Shown here piece by piece: positions 61,892 to 64,000 of a stretch of 64,000 bases of DNA. Origin of the DNA: Nymphaea colorata (Eukaryota > Streptophyta > Magnoliopsida > Nymphaeales > Nymphaeaceae); NCBI RefSeq assembly GCF_008831285.2, contig NC_045140.1, forward strand, positions 9,794,505 through 9,858,504, written 5' to 3'. The translations under genes were made by a program, and so were the position numbers. Position 1 is the stretch's first letter. The number at the start of each line of letters is the position of its first letter. The notes below the pieces were generated by a model. That model worked only from the letters and a program-made list of their open reading frames with translations, was not told the DNA's origin and did not search any database.

Positions 61892-62565
61892 GTATTTCTT
61901 CTCTATCTGAATGATAAACGTCACAAGATGCTCACTTTTTGATATATTAGAGGCTTTACTGAAATTGTTATAGAGGATATCTAACCATCTTCTCCTTCAT
62001 ATTCAATATGATGTATAATTTTCTTGGAACAACCTTTAAAACATATGAAGTTGTTTTCATCTGCCTAGACAGCAACCTAGATGAACTGCAAAGATCCTAT
62101 TTTTTGAACTGAAGTTAATCTAGCAACATCTACATCTGTTTTCTTTGTTTTTCTTCTTTAATACCCTAATAATTTTGTTCTCTTAAATTCGTGATGTTAA
62201 TGGGTTTTGAAGCTCAAGATTCCAAGATGAAGGTTTAGTGCATAAACCGTGGTAACCGTGGTAAATGTATAAGGTAAAGTTGCATCACTTACATTAAGGT
62301 GGTGTATTTGTGTTATCCTTGTAAAAAAAGAAAAAAGAAAAAAAAAATCAAACATTTCCTTTGTATGCGCACATGCCAATCGCTCTTTCAAACTTCACAT
62401 CAAGTGATCTAAATTTAACCACATATTGAATAAAGAATACGTGGTCCAGTGTGATGGGACAGATGCAATGCTATGAGAAACCCATGGGTGTCTACTATCT
62501 AGCAAACGTACTTTCTCGAAAGTGCATTTTAGACTGTGTCACACAGACTCTTCAAAAAAGGTGCA

Positions 62566-62592
62566 GCACCCATGTCGATACGACATGGGTGC
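62566..62592. repeat. Perfect hairpin, 12-bp arms
   Basis: GCACCCATGTCG, loop ATA, CGACATGGGTGC. Probably part of an old DNA transposon or SINE; no terminator role is expected in a plant intron. Confidence 0.8.
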
Positions 62593-62829
62593 AGGTGTGG
62601 ATGCAGGTGCGGCTCTGACATGCACCCCAACTACACCCTCTCTTATTCATGTTCAAAATTTTTTCCATTATATTTTTTCTTTGCTTTCTCCATCTCTTTC
62701 TTTAGGCACAGTAATAAAAATAAAAAAAAGACAGATTAAACTAAGAAAACTACCATATATATATATATATATATACATGTACGCGCACACACCCCCTCAC
62801 CTCACCCAAGTTTTTTGGGATGTCCGGCA

Positions 62830-62886
62830 TGATAGAAATCTAGCACCAATATCTGTAACCAGAAAACAGCACTCACGCAGGAAGAT

Positions 62887-62918
<32 letters not shown>

Positions 62919-63234
62919 TGAAAACAAGAAGAAACTGAGGAGAAGAAGCCGTGGCAAAAATGGTTTGCACGGCCTCTATTTATAATCCCATTTCCAGAAT
63001 TCTAAGAGTCTCCAATCATAGAATCCTAGGAGATTTCACAAGCTCCAAGGACATTAATTACATCATAGAAACCTAAGAGACTTCACATATTACAAGGATA
63101 TTAACTACAACATAGAATCCTAGGAGACTCTTCACATGTTACAAGGACATTAAATATCTTAACACATTCTACAAGGAGGTGGAATCCTAAGAGACTCCTC
63201 TTCAACGTGCTGGTGAAGGATTTATATTTTAACA
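62830..63234 (-). repeat. 3' LTR of right-edge Copia element
   Basis: About 405 bp. Its right boundary is fixed by the purine tract, its left by the TGATAGAAATC end. AATCCTAGGAGA/AACCTAAGAGAC words recur at 63022, 63069, 63116 and 63183. Confidence 0.7.
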
Positions 63235-63985
63235 CCCTCCCTCAAGTTGTGCATGGTTTTGCACCATGTACAACTTGCCTTTTAGAAACCAGAATCGTTC
63301 CTTTGTTAATCCTTTTGTAAATAAGTCTGCAACTTGTTCATCTGTACGAACATAAATAGGTTGAATCTCCTTGTCTTCCACCTTTTGTCTAACAAAGTGT
63401 TGATCAATTTCAATGTGCTTTGTTCGACCATGTTGTACGGGATTAAAGGCAATGTTAATAGCGCTTTGATTATCGCACATTAACATTGATGTTTTAATCT
63501 TTTCTCCAATGTCTTCTAGCAAATGTCTAACCCATGTAACTTCAGCAGTACCTGCAGTCATGCATCTGTATTCAGCTTTGCTTTCGACAACTCCAAGACA
63601 CAAGATTACGTCCAATGAAAATACAAAAACCAGAAATGGACTTTCTTTGATCGGGATCTCCAGCCCAATCTGCATCTGTGAATGTCATAAGTTGATGTCC
63701 AGTAGTTATATTTTCACTCTTACCATAAACTAAGCCATCTCCTGCTGTCCCTTTAAGATATCTTAATATTCTTTTGACAGCATCCATGTGAGTATCTCTA
63801 GGTGCATGCATAAATTGAGATACTTGATTCACAGCATATATAATATCTGGTCTAGTAAATGTAAGATATTGAAGTGCCCCAACAATACTTCGATATTGCG
63901 TAGGATCTTCATATAACTCCCCATCTTGAGCACTTAGTCTTTGATTTAGAACACTAGGAGTTCCAACAGGCTTACAGTCAGACAT
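63229..63985 (-). pseudogene. Copia RT end and RNase H
   Basis: 63985-63572 encodes the RT-RNase H connection: GTPSVLNQRLS, LTFTRPDIIYAVNQVSQFMH, ILRYLKGT, then DADWAGDPDQRKSISGFC and VSWSCRKQS. A small deletion near 63590 breaks the frame. 63675-63229 continues with ESKAEYRCMTAGTAEVTW, CDNQSAINIAFNPV, HIEIDQHFVRQKVED and VADLFTKGLTKERF, ending AQLEGGC. Defective at this site only, within what is visible. Confidence 0.88.
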
Positions 63986-64000
63986 ACCTGACTTTTTCAG

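Larger units (their letters stand above)
61892..64000 (+). other. PHYLLO intron 22, open at right edge
   Basis: GT donor at 61892; the next exon (MenC, beginning EP) is not found before 64000. Contains a hairpin (62566-62592), (TA)n (62754-62775), (GA)n (62885-62917) and the left end of a Copia element from 62830. Confidence 0.8.
62830..64000 (-). mobile_element. Copia element, 3' part, running off the right edge
   Basis: 3' LTR 62830-63234 (TGATAGAAATC to TTTTAACA on +), then purine tract (CCCTCCCTC on +) and, leftward-reading, RNase H and the end of RT. The LTR contains a (GA)n tract and repeated AATCCTA(G/A)GAGA blocks. It belongs to another lineage than the HEMB elements. The 5' half is outside the window. 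Confidence 0.85.

Overview
The window is nuclear DNA of a flowering plant. The genes have many GT-AG introns, intergenic DNA is AT-rich, long (TA)n, (GA)n and (CA)n tracts are common, and there are many Copia LTR retrotransposons primed by the plant initiator-Met tRNA site (TGGTATCAGAGC). The species cannot be fixed from the sequence. Very long TE-filled introns argue against a compact genome.

Three host genes are visible. (1) Positions 98-14319, + strand: HEMB, plastid delta-aminolevulinate dehydratase of tetrapyrrole synthesis. It is complete from an early exon to the stop codon; the first exon(s) lie before the window. (2) Positions 14650-15237, - strand: an intronless group-S type bZIP factor, convergent with HEMB. 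(3) Positions 35498-61891 and beyond the right edge, + strand: PHYLLO, the plastid MenF-MenD-MenC-MenH fusion of phylloquinone (vitamin K1) synthesis. Twenty-two exons (1249 codons, continuous reading frame) cover the transit peptide, the MenF remnant, all of MenD and the first part of MenC. The rest of MenC and MenH lie outside.

The remaining sequence is mostly transposon history. HEMB has a 10.5 kb intron holding a chimeric gag-only Copia derivative (2686-4815), a broken hAT transposase (4816-5600) and a nearly full Copia element on the opposite strand (5937-11159). The 20 kb between the bZIP gene and PHYLLO holds microsatellites and an old Copia element (26759-33769), one LTR of which was split by a 2.2 kb hAT-like insertion. 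PHYLLO introns hold a gag-less Copia deletion derivative with perfect target-site duplications (48372-52029), a non-autonomous hAT element (55215-56049, perfect 8-bp TSD), a 467-bp TRIM (56994-57460, perfect 5-bp TSD), a MITE (44851-45044), RT debris, LTR-PBS fragments and another Copia element running off the right edge.

I found no CRISPR array, rRNA or convincing tRNA, and no undescribed enzymatic system. The most unusual items are the chimeric gag/RNase H-tail element with unlike LTRs, its mirror-image gag-less relative, the TRIM and hAT structures readable to the base, and a HEMB/bZIP/PHYLLO neighbourhood that may be conserved microsynteny.
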